The notes beneath the pieces were generated by a model. That model had not been told where the DNA came from, made no database searches, and worked only from the letters and a program-made list of their open reading frames with translations. Positions 1 through 8,752 of a stretch of 64,000 bases of DNA are shown one piece after another. Source of the DNA: UBA7067 sp051880615 (GTDB taxonomy: Bacteria > Bacillota > Clostridia > Oscillospirales > Acutalibacteraceae); assembly GCA_051880615.1 (NCBI GenBank), contig JBJEOH010000019.1:62001-126000 (forward strand), given 5' to 3'. The position numbers and the translations under genes were made by a program. Position 1 is the first letter of the stretch, and every line of letters begins with the position of its first letter.

Positions 1-209
1 TCCTTGCCGAAGTGCAGATTTCTGATATAATCAATAACCTGCTCAAGTCCTGCGGCAATCGCAAAGCCACCGCCGTCGGGAACGGAGCGGAAGAACACAT
101 CAAAATAGGTGTTGCGCTTGTAAAAGCCGTTTTTGAAATAGCCGTTGCTCATTGTGAATTCGTAAAAATCGGCGAGCATTGACAAATTCTGTTCTTTTAT
201 TCTTTCCAA
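1..209 (-). CDS. pncB: Nicotinate phosphoribosyltransferase, N-terminal fragment (runs off left edge)
   Basis: About 69 N-terminal residues are visible; the rest lies beyond the left edge. The enzyme converts nicotinate, PRPP and ATP to nicotinate mononucleotide in NAD salvage. The family's N-terminal pattern is readable: a Leu-x-Asp-Phe-Tyr-Glu-Phe-Thr-Met stretch, then YFKNG, then an FFRSVPDGGGFAIAAG-type segment. I chose the TTG start at 209-207 because an AAGGTGAT ribosome-binding site sits just upstream and no earlier in-frame ATG follows the stop of pncA, only 9 bases away. The pair pncA-pncB makes metabolic sense: nicotinamidase supplies the nicotinate. Function is assigned by family resemblance. 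Confidence 0.85.
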   Translation of the reverse strand, partial: MERIKEQNLSMLADFYEFTMSNGYFKNGFYKRNTYFDVFFRSVPDGGGFAIAAGLEQVIDYIRNLHFGK

Positions 210-218
210 AATATCACC

Positions 219-746
219 TTAAATTATATTTATTTGCAAGCTCTGCATAACCTTAAGCGCACTGTCGTGAAGCTCGTGATCGTTGCTTGCGGTGCAGGCA
301 GAGTCTACGATAATCTCAGCCTCGGGCAACGCCGTTTTTGCGAGAACTGCATTTGATATTACGCATATATTTGTCACAATGCCGACAAGCTCTACACTGT
401 CGTAGCTGCTTGCCCTCAGATAATCAAAAAGCTCGTCTGAGCCGAAGCACGGCTTATAAAAGCATTTATCTCCGCTTTGTCTGAGGTTTTCAATTTTGCC
501 GTACAGTTTCCAGCCGTCTGTGTTTTTTATGCAGTGCTTTATCGGCAGGCTCTTTCCCTCGCTTGTGTTTAAATAGTCGTCGTTGTGCGTATCAAATGTG
601 AACGCAACATCTCCGCCGATTTTGCGGTATTCCTCAATTTTTTCGGCAATCGAATTTTCAAGCGATTTTGCCTGCGTAAATCCCAGTGAGCCGCACACAA
701 AGTCATTCTGATAGTCGACAACAATCAGAAGCTTGTTTTTACTCAT
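219..746 (-). CDS. pncA: Nicotinamidase / isochorismatase-family hydrolase
   Basis: A 175-residue cytosolic hydrolase that deamidates nicotinamide to nicotinate. Visible catalytic features are Asp11 in VVDYQNDF, the metal-binding set Asp52/His54 (FDTHND) and His71, Lys98, and the nucleophile Cys128 in the VTNICV motif. Length fits the family. The ATG is preceded by AGGAGGAATCTGA, a strong ribosome-binding site. It lies directly upstream of pncB in the same orientation, so the two probably form an NAD-salvage operon, and this context favours nicotinamidase over other isochorismatase-like activities. Confidence 0.88.
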   Translation of the reverse strand: MSKNKLLIVVDYQNDFVCGSLGFTQAKSLENSIAEKIEEYRKIGGDVAFTFDTHNDDYLNTSEGKSLPIKHCIKNTDGWKLYGKIENLRQSGDKCFYKPCFGSDELFDYLRASSYDSVELVGIVTNICVISNAVLAKTALPEAEIIVDSACTASNDHELHDSALKVMQSLQINII

Positions 747-840
747 TCAGATTCCTCCTTTTAGTATATTTTTACAAACAGTATTCTTGGCTTTATTTTA
801 TAAAGTTAAACAGACGCTAAATTCATCAGAGCGAGCAGAC

Positions 841-884
841 ATCCTTCAGTCAGCTTCGCTGACAGCTCCCTTCAAAGGGAGCCT
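841..884. repeat. Interspersed hairpin element (TCAGCTTCGCTGA / CTCCCTTCAAAGGGAG)
   Basis: Two adjacent palindromes are visible: CAGCTTCGCTG and GGCTCCCTT-type arms around a short centre. From memory, elements of nearly this sequence recur in intergenic DNA of gut Ruminococcaceae; I did not verify this. A diverged relative with CTCCCTTAAAAGGGAGG lies near 2852-2870. Confidence 0.6.
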
Positions 885-958
885 ATACTCGTTTCAGCAT
901 TCATCGGCTCGAACAGGAACAGGCAAGCCAGTTCCCTACAACCTCGTTTCCACAATGT

Positions 959-1241
959 TTACACTCTTCACTCTTCACTCTCCACTCTTCACTCTTCACT
1001 CTCCACTCTTCACTCTNNNNNNNNNNNNNNNNNNNNNNNNNNNNNNNNNNNNNNNNNNNNNNNNNNNNNNNNNNNNNNNNNNNNNNNNNNNNNNNNNNNN
1101 NNNNNNNNNNNNNNNNCACTCTTCACTCTTCACTCTCCACTCTTCACTCTTCACTCTCCACTCTTCACTCTCCACTCTTCACTCTCCACTCTTCACTCTT
1201 CACTCTTCACTCTTCACTCTCCACTCTCCACTCTTCACTCT
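959..1241. repeat. Heptamer tandem repeat (CACTCTT / CACTCTC), VNTR-like
   Basis: A 7-bp unit, CACTCTT alternating with CACTCTC, is repeated on both sides of the N gap with almost no other variation. The copy number is unknown because the assembly breaks inside it. The complementary strand is a purine-rich GAGTGAA tract resembling single-copy purine tracts found beside other repeat elements in this window (for example near 2811-2826 and 6920-6995). Confidence 0.9.
1017..1116. other. Assembly gap (100 Ns)
   Basis: Exactly 100 undetermined bases, the conventional filler for a gap of unknown size. It falls inside the heptamer repeat, so collapse of the repeat during assembly is the likely cause. 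Confidence 0.97.
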
Positions 1242-1265
1242 GCGGCGAAGCCGGTTATGCTCAAA

Positions 1266-1294
1266 AGGCTGCTTCACCAACGATGAAACAGCCT
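1266..1294 (-). terminator. Hairpin terminator, probably bidirectional
   Basis: AGGCTGCTTCA pairs with TGAAACAGCCT around a 7-base loop, with flanking A and T runs. It lies just beyond the stop of the D-Ala-D-Ala carboxypeptidase gene. Confidence 0.6.
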
Positions 1295-1317
1295 TTTAAT
1301 TTTTTATTTTTGATAAA

Positions 1318-2670
1318 TCAAAGCTCTCTCGGTTTGTTGACCTTTTCCTTGCCCTTGCCCTTGTTAAGCCTTGCCACAAATATGAGGTATGCTACAAACA
1401 GCACAAGCACAAATGCCGCCGCGATAATGAATATCGGAGAAGTGACAACATTTTTTATCACCGTCATCGCATATACAAGCTCGCTTTTTTCAATAGTTTC
1501 GCTTGCGACAAGATTAATTGTTGTCAGCTCCTGATCCTTGTAATAAATCGTTGCTGTACCAACCCTTGTGCCCTTAGTTACCGGTGTGTCAATAACCTCA
1601 GGAACATTGCTCTTGATTACAATATCGCCCTTGACCATCTCAACGGGAAGCATTGTTGAATAAGCATATTCGGGAACGAGAAGAAGTGTGTCCTTATCCA
1701 TTGCGTAATTTACCTTTATCTCGCACACAGGGGTCTTCTCGGCTACAACCTGCTGAAGCTCCATACTGCCGAACGCCCATTCATACAAAGCCTTGCTGTC
1801 GAGCATTGCGCCGTTGTCGCGGTAGTCGCCGTAATCGTCATAGCACGGTGCGTGCATTGCAACACACATATAGGCAATGCCGTCCTTGACAGCGCTTGAA
1901 ACAAGGCAGTAGCCTGCTTCGTCGGTTGTGCCCGTCTTGATGCCCTTGGCGTATTCATAGTAATATTCGCCCTCGGCATTTTCATTTATCATACTGTTGG
2001 TTGTGACAATCGGAGTTTCGCCCTCCTCGTCAAGAGTTAAGTAATATGATGTTGTGTTTGTTATATCCGTAAAATGCGGAGTTGTTATTGCGTACTCGGT
2101 AATCTTATACATATCATACGCTGTTGTATAATGTTTCTCATCGTGGAGACCGTGCGGATTAACAAAGTTAGTGTTCTTACAGCCAAGCTCCTTTGCCTTC
2201 TGATTCATCAGCTCGACAAACGCAGGAACATCGCCGTTGCCGACATAATCGGCAAGCACAAGTGCGGCGTCATTGCCCGATGGAACCATCATACAGTACA
2301 AAAGCTCAAGCACGCTGATTTTTTCATCGACATATTCTGAAAGACCCGAAACCGAGCTGTCTGTTCCATCAAGCTCGTCAAGAACGCTCTGCTTGATTGT
2401 TACCATTGTGTTTTCAAGGTCCTCAACCTTTTCGGTAACGATTATGTATGTCATAATCTTTGTTGTTGAAGCAGGATAGCATTTCTTGTCTGCGTCTTTC
2501 TGGAAAATCGGGGTATCGGTATCAAGATTTACAAGATAAATATAATCGCTGTTCAAATCAAGCTGTGGATCAAAGCTGACGCTTGCGGCGCTGACATTCA
2601 GCATAAACATTGTTGATAAAATAATCAATGTCAAAACAAAGGCTATTCCCATTGACAATTTTTTTCTCAT
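1318..2670 (-). CDS. D-alanyl-D-alanine carboxypeptidase (penicillin-binding protein 5/6 family, DacF-like)
   Basis: A 450-residue secreted serine peptidase that trims the terminal D-Ala from peptidoglycan stem peptides. A signal peptide occupies about residues 1-29. The active-site motifs are intact: Ser68-x-x-Lys71 (STTK), Ser131-Gly-Asn133 (SGN) and Lys245-Thr-Gly (KTG). A C-terminal membrane segment (about 410-435) followed by a Lys/Arg-rich tail replaces the amphipathic anchor of typical PBP5. I use the ATG at 2670, which has GGGAAGGG upstream and opens the signal peptide, rather than a longer frame reaching 2772. Sporulation-type DacF and vegetative DacA are hard to separate by reading alone. 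Confidence 0.9.
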   Translation of the reverse strand: MRKKLSMGIAFVLTLIILSTMFMLNVSAASVSFDPQLDLNSDYIYLVNLDTDTPIFQKDADKKCYPASTTKIMTYIIVTEKVEDLENTMVTIKQSVLDELDGTDSSVSGLSEYVDEKISVLELLYCMMVPSGNDAALVLADYVGNGDVPAFVELMNQKAKELGCKNTNFVNPHGLHDEKHYTTAYDMYKITEYAITTPHFTDITNTTSYYLTLDEEGETPIVTTNSMINENAEGEYYYEYAKGIKTGTTDEAGYCLVSSAVKDGIAYMCVAMHAPCYDDYGDYRDNGAMLDSKALYEWAFGSMELQQVVAEKTPVCEIKVNYAMDKDTLLLVPEYAYSTMLPVEMVKGDIVIKSNVPEVIDTPVTKGTRVGTATIYYKDQELTTINLVASETIEKSELVYAMTVIKNVVTSPIFIIAAAFVLVLFVAYLIFVARLNKGKGKEKVNKPREL

Positions 2671-2978
2671 AGATTTTTTCCCTTCCCTGTGGTAAAATAA
2701 GTGTAAGCATATGATACAACATTTCAAAAGAAATTTCAATCGCAATATTTGAATAATATTTGAATAATTCAAAACCGTTTACTTTTATGTTTAGTGGAGC
2801 TAAACAAAAGAGAGTTAAGAGTGAAGCGGCGGTTGTCGCCGCAAGCGGTCCCACTCCCTTAAAAGGGAGGCAAAATCTCGTTAATACTAAGCATAATAAT
2901 GCAAATTTTCCAAAGAGCAGTATAGCTGCGACAACTAATTCTCCACTCTCAAAATAACAAGCTAAGGACTGAAAAACT
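2671..2978. other. Gene-free stretch with repeat remnants
   Basis: This divergent intergenic region separates the carboxypeptidase gene from sbcD. It contains a purine tract, one copy of the GGTTGTCGCCGC element and a CTCCC/GGGAG hairpin. I see no clear sigma-A promoter. Confidence 0.6.
2826..2846. repeat. GGTTGTCGCCGC-core repeat, copy 1
   Basis: GCGGC and GCCGC arms flank GGTTGTC, giving a small hairpin. The same core recurs at 16114-16130, 37223-37242 and 48060-48076, always between genes. Confidence 0.6.
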
Positions 2979-4106
2979 ATGAAGCTGATACATACAGGCG
3001 ACTGGCATCTGGGCAAGATTGTTTTCTCGCACTCAATGCTCAGGCTGCAAAATGAATTTCTAAACGACTTTTTAAAGCCGCTTATTCGATCGGAAAAGCC
3101 CGATGCGTTTGTGCTTGCAGGCGATATTTTCGACAGGAGCATCGCTCCCTCAGAGGCGATAAGGCTGTTTGACGATTTCATCGGCTTTATGAGCGCTCTT
3201 AACATTCCGCTGCTTGTCATTACGGGAAATCACGACGGCAGCGAAAGAATAACGCTCGGCGCGCCGATACTCAAAAAGAGCGGAATTCACATTGCAACGC
3301 AAATTAAGGACGCGCTTGAACCTGTTGTGCTTGAAAACGGCGGCGAGAAATTCTGCTTTTACCTTATCCCCCACTTTGACCCGCCGACTGCAAGGGAATT
3401 TTTCGGCGACGAGAGCATCAGAGGTTTCGGCGAAAGCTACAAGGCATTGACGGAAAAAATACGATATGAGCTTCTTGACACCAACTGCGTAAACATTGCC
3501 GTATCACACTGCTTTATGAGCGGCTGCACCGTCAGCGACTCTGAAAGCCCGGTTTACATAGGCGCAAGCGGAGAGGTAAGCGGAGATTTATTCTCAGGCT
3601 TTGACCTCACCCTGCTCGGGCATCTGCACACTGCACAGTCGGCGGGCAAAAACGGTTTTTATTCAGGCTCGCCGCTTAAATATTCGTTCGGCGAACAGAA
3701 CAGCACGAAGGGCGTGAATATTTTTGAAGTATCAAAAAATAAAGCTGAACGCCATTTTGTTCCGTTTACACCGTCACAGGATATGAGAGTAATTTCGGGC
3801 GAGTTTGACAAGCTTATGGAATTTGGCAAAGCTCACCCGAGCGACGACTATATCCACATTCACCTCACCGACAAAAAGCCGATATTTATGCCGCTGCAAA
3901 GGCTGCGCGAATTTTACCCGAATATCCTTGAAATGAGCAGTGAGCTGCTCGCCTCACCAAGCGAGAGTGTCGGAACACCGTCAAAGAGAGACTTCGGGAA
4001 TCCTGTTGAGCTGTTCTGCGAATTTTCACAGCAGATTTGCGGCGTTGAAGCTCAGGAAGATGAAATAGAGCTGTTCAGACAAATTGCGCAGGAGGTGCTC
4101 GGATGA
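2979..4106 (+). CDS. sbcD: Exonuclease SbcCD, nuclease subunit D
   Basis: A 375-residue calcineurin-like metallophosphoesterase, the Mre11-type nuclease that cleaves hairpins and processes double-strand breaks with SbcC. The five metal-binding blocks are visible: Asp8/His10 (TGDWHLGK), LAGDIFDR, ITGNHDGS, VSHCFMSG and LLGHLHTA. Length fits the family. Its stop overlaps the start of sbcC by four bases (ATGA), so the two subunits are translationally coupled. Confidence 0.95.
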   Translation: MKLIHTGDWHLGKIVFSHSMLRLQNEFLNDFLKPLIRSEKPDAFVLAGDIFDRSIAPSEAIRLFDDFIGFMSALNIPLLVITGNHDGSERITLGAPILKKSGIHIATQIKDALEPVVLENGGEKFCFYLIPHFDPPTAREFFGDESIRGFGESYKALTEKIRYELLDTNCVNIAVSHCFMSGCTVSDSESPVYIGASGEVSGDLFSGFDLTLLGHLHTAQSAGKNGFYSGSPLKYSFGEQNSTKGVNIFEVSKNKAERHFVPFTPSQDMRVISGEFDKLMEFGKAHPSDDYIHIHLTDKKPIFMPLQRLREFYPNILEMSSELLASPSESVGTPSKRDFGNPVELFCEFSQQICGVEAQEDEIELFRQIAQEVLG

Positions 4107-6850
4107 AGCCTGTAAAACTGATTATGGAGGGCTTCGGCTCATACATAAAGCGAACTGAGATTGATTTTACCGCATTCGGTGACAATGCACTGTTTTTGAT
4201 AACAGGCAGCACAGGCGGCGGCAAGACTACAATACTTGACGCAATCTGCTTTGCGCTTTACGGCAAGGCTACGGGAGGGCTGCGAAGCTGGGAACAGATG
4301 AGAAGCATCGGCGCGACTGAGGACACACCGACCTCGGTTGATTTTACCTTTTCAATCGGAAGCAAAAAATACCGTTTCTGCCGCAGTCAGACGCTATACC
4401 GCGGCAGACGCGACGGTGCACTAAAGATTAAAACCGAAAACTCCTGCTATGATTTAACCGGCGGCGAACATCTTATAATAAGCGGAGCTGACCGCAATAT
4501 ATCCTTGCAGGCTGAAGCTCTGCTGGGTCTTGACTGCGAGCAGTTTTCAAGGGTTATGATATTGCCGCAGGGTGAATTCCGTCGATTGCTGCTTTCACAG
4601 TCAAGCGAGAAAGCAAAGCTTTTTGAAAAGCTGTTTGACGCACAGCAGTGGTCAAAAATAACGGATTGCGCCGTCAAAAAAGCTGACGAGGTCAAGGAGC
4701 AGGCGCTTACGCTTCAGTCGAACCGCCAGGCGGTCTTAATCTCCTGCGGCTGTGAAAGTGTTACTCAGCTTGAAGAAAAATATGCTCTTGCACAGGAAAA
4801 GTACAGGCAGTCTGCAAGGACTGCAAAAGAGCTTGATACAGCCTTTAAGTCAAAGCGTGAGCAGGCGGAAAGGCTGAAAAGGCTCGACGAGCTGAAAGCC
4901 TCTGCCGAGAAAAGCCGCTTAGCACTTATACAGGCTGAGCAGGAACAGAAAGCGGCTCAACATCGATTTATTGACACCGAAAAAAGCTATGAAAGACTTA
5001 CACCACTGCGTGAGAAAATGAACGCCGAACGCGAAAAAGCGCACCAATATGAAGAAGCACTGAAAAGCCTTACTCAAATCGCTCTTGCTAAGAAGGAGCT
5101 TAAGAACAGCAGTGAAGCTCTTGAAAAAGCGCAAAATCAAAGGCTTGCTATTGAAAAAGAGTCAAACGAAATCCGCGAAAAAACAGCCGTCGGCGAGGAA
5201 TACATAGCCTCACTGCGGCGTGAAATACTGAGAATCCCGACCGAGATGGCTAAGCTGCAAACACTTAACGAAATTAACGAAAGCTATAAAACGCTTGAGG
5301 AAATTAAGATAAAGTTATCGGCAGCTCAAGAGGAAGCAGAGAAAAGCAGCTGCGATTATGACAACGCTCTGCTGGAGCTTGAAGCACTGAAACAAAGCGA
5401 GGAGGCAGTGGACGAAAAAATCCGCCTTAATATGTCGGTGCGTCTGTCCTCAAAGCTTGAAAGCGGCAAGCCCTGCCCTGTGTGCGGCTCAACAGTTCAC
5501 CCGCACCCTGCAGCATCGGCAGGCGAAAAAGAGCATGAGCTTCTCAAAAAGCAACGGGAGCTTTTAAAGCTTATAAAGGAAAAAGAGGCGCTTTGCTCGC
5601 AGAAGCTGGGGATAAAATCAGCGAAATCAGCGGCAAGCGCACAAATCAATGAACGGCTCAGTGAACAGCAGAAAAAGTGCGACGGCTACAACATTTATTA
5701 CAAGACCTGCCAAAGGGATCTCGATTTACAAAAGCGTACTCTTGATGATTTGAACGCAAAAAAAGCAAAGCTCCCAAGCGCCGAAAAGCGCCTTGCCACA
5801 CTCAAGGACACTCTTGAACAAAACAGCAAAAGCTGCGCTGAGTTAGCGCAGAAAATTCTTGAGCTTGAAACACTCAGAGCGCAATCAGAGGAAAGAATAA
5901 AAGCGCTTTCACAGTATGTTGGCTCGGAAAGCCTAAGTGATGACGAGCTTAAAGCAAGGCTGAACGATACAAGACAAAGCATATTAAACCTTGAAAAGGA
6001 AGAAAAGGATATTCAAAACGAGCATACAAGAGCCAAGGGTGCGCTTGAGGCTTCAGCGGCACGCATAAGCGAGCGAAAGCAGCAGCTTGACGAGTACGAA
6101 AAGCAACGGCTTGAAGCAGAAAAGCAATGCGCTGAATTTGAAAGCACTGATACAACTCAGGTTCTTTATGAATCGCAACATCTTGAAAGTCAGTTAAGAA
6201 CCGCACTCAGCGAAAGCGGTGAGGCAAAAAGAGAGTGTGAGAGCCTTAATCACTCGCTTGAACAGATAAAGCGGCAGCTTGAAAAATCAAGAGAGGTTGA
6301 AAAGCTGTATTCAAGCCTTTCTCACCTTGCCGACATTCTGCGCGGAAGCAACCCGATGAAGGTGCCTATAAAAATGTTTGTCCTCGGTATGATGCTTGAC
6401 GATATTCTGATGCAGGCAAACAAGTATTTCGTTATACTCAGCGACGGCAGATATAATCTTGAAAAGGTCACACAGGAGCAGGGCGGTAACTCACTCAAGG
6501 GGCTTGATATCGAAGTGTTCGACAGCAATTACGGCGGCACACGACCCGTATTCACGCTGTCGGGCGGCGAGATGTTTCTGGCGTCACTGTCGCTTGCATT
6601 CGGACTTTCCGATGTTGTTCAGAGTTATTCGGGCGGTATAAGACTCGACTCTATTTTTATCGACGAGGGCTTTGGCTCACTCGACCACGAAACTGTTGAA
6701 ACAGCTATAAAGGCTCTTGACAGGATAAAGCGTATGGGCAGAACTGTGGGAATTATATCACATGTTGAACAGTTGAATGAGAAAATTGCAAATAAAATTG
6801 TCGTGACCTGCGACAGCTTTGGCAGTCACGCAAAAATAGTAACGGCGTAA
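4103..6850 (+). CDS. sbcC: Exonuclease SbcCD, ATPase subunit C
   Basis: A 915-residue SMC/Rad50-like ATPase that drives the SbcD nuclease. The Walker A motif (GSTGGGKTT) is at residues 35-43. Two long Glu/Lys-rich coiled-coil arms flank a zinc hook, CPVC, near residue 459. The ABC signature (LSGGEMFLASL) and Walker B (IFIDEGFGSLD) are near residues 815-855. Everything expected for a full-length Rad50-type protein is present. A terminator follows three bases after the stop, so the operon is sbcD-sbcC only. Confidence 0.96.
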   Translation: MKPVKLIMEGFGSYIKRTEIDFTAFGDNALFLITGSTGGGKTTILDAICFALYGKATGGLRSWEQMRSIGATEDTPTSVDFTFSIGSKKYRFCRSQTLYRGRRDGALKIKTENSCYDLTGGEHLIISGADRNISLQAEALLGLDCEQFSRVMILPQGEFRRLLLSQSSEKAKLFEKLFDAQQWSKITDCAVKKADEVKEQALTLQSNRQAVLISCGCESVTQLEEKYALAQEKYRQSARTAKELDTAFKSKREQAERLKRLDELKASAEKSRLALIQAEQEQKAAQHRFIDTEKSYERLTPLREKMNAEREKAHQYEEALKSLTQIALAKKELKNSSEALEKAQNQRLAIEKESNEIREKTAVGEEYIASLRREILRIPTEMAKLQTLNEINESYKTLEEIKIKLSAAQEEAEKSSCDYDNALLELEALKQSEEAVDEKIRLNMSVRLSSKLESGKPCPVCGSTVHPHPAASAGEKEHELLKKQRELLKLIKEKEALCSQKLGIKSAKSAASAQINERLSEQQKKCDGYNIYYKTCQRDLDLQKRTLDDLNAKKAKLPSAEKRLATLKDTLEQNSKSCAELAQKILELETLRAQSEERIKALSQYVGSESLSDDELKARLNDTRQSILNLEKEEKDIQNEHTRAKGALEASAARISERKQQLDEYEKQRLEAEKQCAEFESTDTTQVLYESQHLESQLRTALSESGEAKRECESLNHSLEQIKRQLEKSREVEKLYSSLSHLADILRGSNPMKVPIKMFVLGMMLDDILMQANKYFVILSDGRYNLEKVTQEQGGNSLKGLDIEVFDSNYGGTRPVFTLSGGEMFLASLSLAFGLSDVVQSYSGGIRLDSIFIDEGFGSLDHETVETAIKALDRIKRMGRTVGIISHVEQLNEKIANKIVVTCDSFGSHAKIVTA

Positions 6851-6854
6851 AAAA

Positions 6855-6886
6855 CGGCTGTATTATCTGGCACGATAATACAGCCG
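6855..6886 (+). terminator. Terminator after sbcC, bidirectional
   Basis: A perfect 12-bp stem (CGGCTGTATTAT / ATAATACAGCCG) surrounds an 8-base loop, with CTTTT on one side and AAAA on the other. It can serve sbcC and also the convergent dockerin gene. Confidence 0.88.
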
Positions 6887-7006
6887 CTTTTGATGTTTAT
6901 CTTCGTTAAACACAATGAATAAAGAATAATTAAGAGAACCAAATCCCGACAATGCTCTTAACTCTTAACACTCAACTCTTCACTCTCAACTCTGCCAAGC
7001 GCGATT

Positions 7007-8512
7007 TTACATTGTAAGAACCGCACGCTGAATCATGAGAGCATCGTACATAGATATTATGCCGTCACCGTTAAAATCAGCCGCCAATATACCTCTTTCG
7101 TCAAGCTTAATAAGGCGTAGTGCAGTTTTCTGAGCCAATATTGCATCAAGCATAGATACTCTTCCGTCACCGTCTACATCGCCGAGAAGGAATGAGCGTT
7201 TAAACTCGGAAAGAGCAAGCTCTATCACATTGCCGTCAGTGCTCAGAGCAGTTGTAATTTCGCCGTAGAATTTGCCGTCCTTCTGCACAAAGCCGTATAG
7301 TCTGCCGCTTGCAGTATCGGGCAGAGTGTAAACGCTTTGGTCGTCACTGCCGTCAAGGGCGATTGCATTCACGCCGTTCGGCAGGGAATAGTAAAGCACA
7401 CCATTGATAAGCTCAAGCCTGCTGTAACATCCGCTATAATAACCGCTTCCGTCTGTTGTCAGCCAATAAACACCCGAAAGTGCGCTTGGAATAACAGACG
7501 CTTCATTTGTTGTCAGACTGCGGCGCTCAAGATACGATTTTTTAGTTGAATCATAGGCTCCGTAGATAACCTCATCGCCGTTGATACAGATTCTTGATTG
7601 TATATCGTTCCAGAATCTGTTTGGATATGAGCTCTCGGAAATTGTGCTTGCGCTCGTCCACGAATAATGCCCTTCAGCCGTTATCTCTTCATCAGTGCAC
7701 AGGAAGTTGGAGTGACCTACATATCCCTGCATATCGGGAACAGGGTCGTCAAAGGTCAGGTCTGCGTGGTATGTGTTACCGTCAAGCGTTACCGTATTCC
7801 ATATGTGATTCATTTCCTCGCTTAAAGCATAGTCAACAGGAATTGACAGTCTTTTCATAACCGCCTTATACGCCATACTGTAACCCTGGCATACACAACG
7901 CTTTTCAACAAGAGAGCCGTAGGCGTTGTAAACAAAATCCGACACTTTCTCGGGATTGTCATACACCTCTGTCGCATACTCACAATCTAAAACAATATAA
8001 TCGTGAACATAAAGAGCCTTCAGAAAGTCAGTAGGTTGCTTTTCAGCCTGCTTTACAATCTTGTCTACCGCCTCGTTGAACGGAGTGAAATATGTATCCT
8101 TTTCAGCGCCTGTAAATAAATAGTCAAGATAAAAATTGCAAAGAATACCGTTTGAATAATAGTTGTAGCTGAAAGAATTTGAAATATTGATAAGCTCCGG
8201 ATTCTCATAGCGCAGATAATTAAAGAGAATTTTTGCGTCAGCTTTGTCAATATTATATTTTGAAATATTGACGCTTTCTTTAAACTCGATTGCTCCCGCT
8301 TTGATATCGTTGACAGCGTCAATAATGTTCTGCTCATTCGACTGAGTCCCCGACATAACAAGGAAGTCATCAGACACCTTCGACGGGTTAACGGTTATGA
8401 TACCGCTTGACAGTATTTTGTCGGCAGTAACTGCTGATGCGCCGCTTATACAGGAAATCATCACAAATGCAGTGAGTCCCAGACAAACGGCAGTTCTAAG
8501 TTTTCTTTTCAT
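7007..8512 (-). CDS. Secreted transglutaminase-like protein with C-terminal type I dockerin (copy A)
   Basis: A 501-residue exported protein. Residues 1-27 are a signal peptide (MKRKLRTAVCLGLTAFVMIS, ending in SGASA). The transglutaminase/protease-fold core carries the triad Cys208 (CVCQGYS), His236 (MNHIWNT) and Asp251 (YHADLTF). A middle segment of unknown fold follows. Residues about 444-501 form a dockerin with two complete calcium loops (DVDGDGRVS and DFNGDGIIS). The dockerin implies docking to a cohesin on a scaffoldin or cell surface. Whether the triad hydrolyses or crosslinks protein is unknown. The neighbour at 8753-10231 is a paralogue in the same orientation, and pullulanase genes lie nearby, so it may belong to the amylosome. 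Confidence 0.88.
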   Translation of the reverse strand: MKRKLRTAVCLGLTAFVMISCISGASAVTADKILSSGIITVNPSKVSDDFLVMSGTQSNEQNIIDAVNDIKAGAIEFKESVNISKYNIDKADAKILFNYLRYENPELINISNSFSYNYYSNGILCNFYLDYLFTGAEKDTYFTPFNEAVDKIVKQAEKQPTDFLKALYVHDYIVLDCEYATEVYDNPEKVSDFVYNAYGSLVEKRCVCQGYSMAYKAVMKRLSIPVDYALSEEMNHIWNTVTLDGNTYHADLTFDDPVPDMQGYVGHSNFLCTDEEITAEGHYSWTSASTISESSYPNRFWNDIQSRICINGDEVIYGAYDSTKKSYLERRSLTTNEASVIPSALSGVYWLTTDGSGYYSGCYSRLELINGVLYYSLPNGVNAIALDGSDDQSVYTLPDTASGRLYGFVQKDGKFYGEITTALSTDGNVIELALSEFKRSFLLGDVDGDGRVSMLDAILAQKTALRLIKLDERGILAADFNGDGIISMYDALMIQRAVLTM

Positions 8513-8752
8513 TACATACTCACCTCTAACTAAATATTATCATAATTCCCACATATTTTCAATATCGATTTTTATTTTTATGCTATTTAACAGCAGCCTG
8601 TGGGCTTTCTGTTGTTATCAACCCGTAAAACAGTTGTGGCTGTCGAAGTTATCAACAGTCACGCAAGATTGTTACGGAGTAAAATACAGCCTTTTTAATT
8701 TAAGTTTTTTGTGTTCAGAAGAGCAAATCGCGAATTCATCTAACATTAAGCT

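Larger units (their letters stand above)
747..1317. other. Gene-free repeat region with a scaffold gap
   Basis: No convincing gene lies here. The stretch holds the promoter region of pncA, an interspersed hairpin element (841-884), a heptamer tandem repeat interrupted by 100 Ns (959-1241), and a hairpin just before the next gene. The open frames crossing it are low-complexity translations of the repeat. Confidence 0.85.

Noticed and set aside
959..1241. CRISPR array
   Set aside because: The repeats are only 7 bases long and directly contiguous, with no spacers, and no cas gene is present.
733..1299. Plus-strand open frame across the heptamer repeat
   Set aside because: It is a low-complexity translation of the tandem repeat with an N gap inside and has no ribosome-binding site or family resemblance.
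2570..3220. 216-codon minus-strand frame spanning the carboxypeptidase and sbcD
   Set aside because: It overlaps two well-supported genes in other frames and has no recognisable domain.
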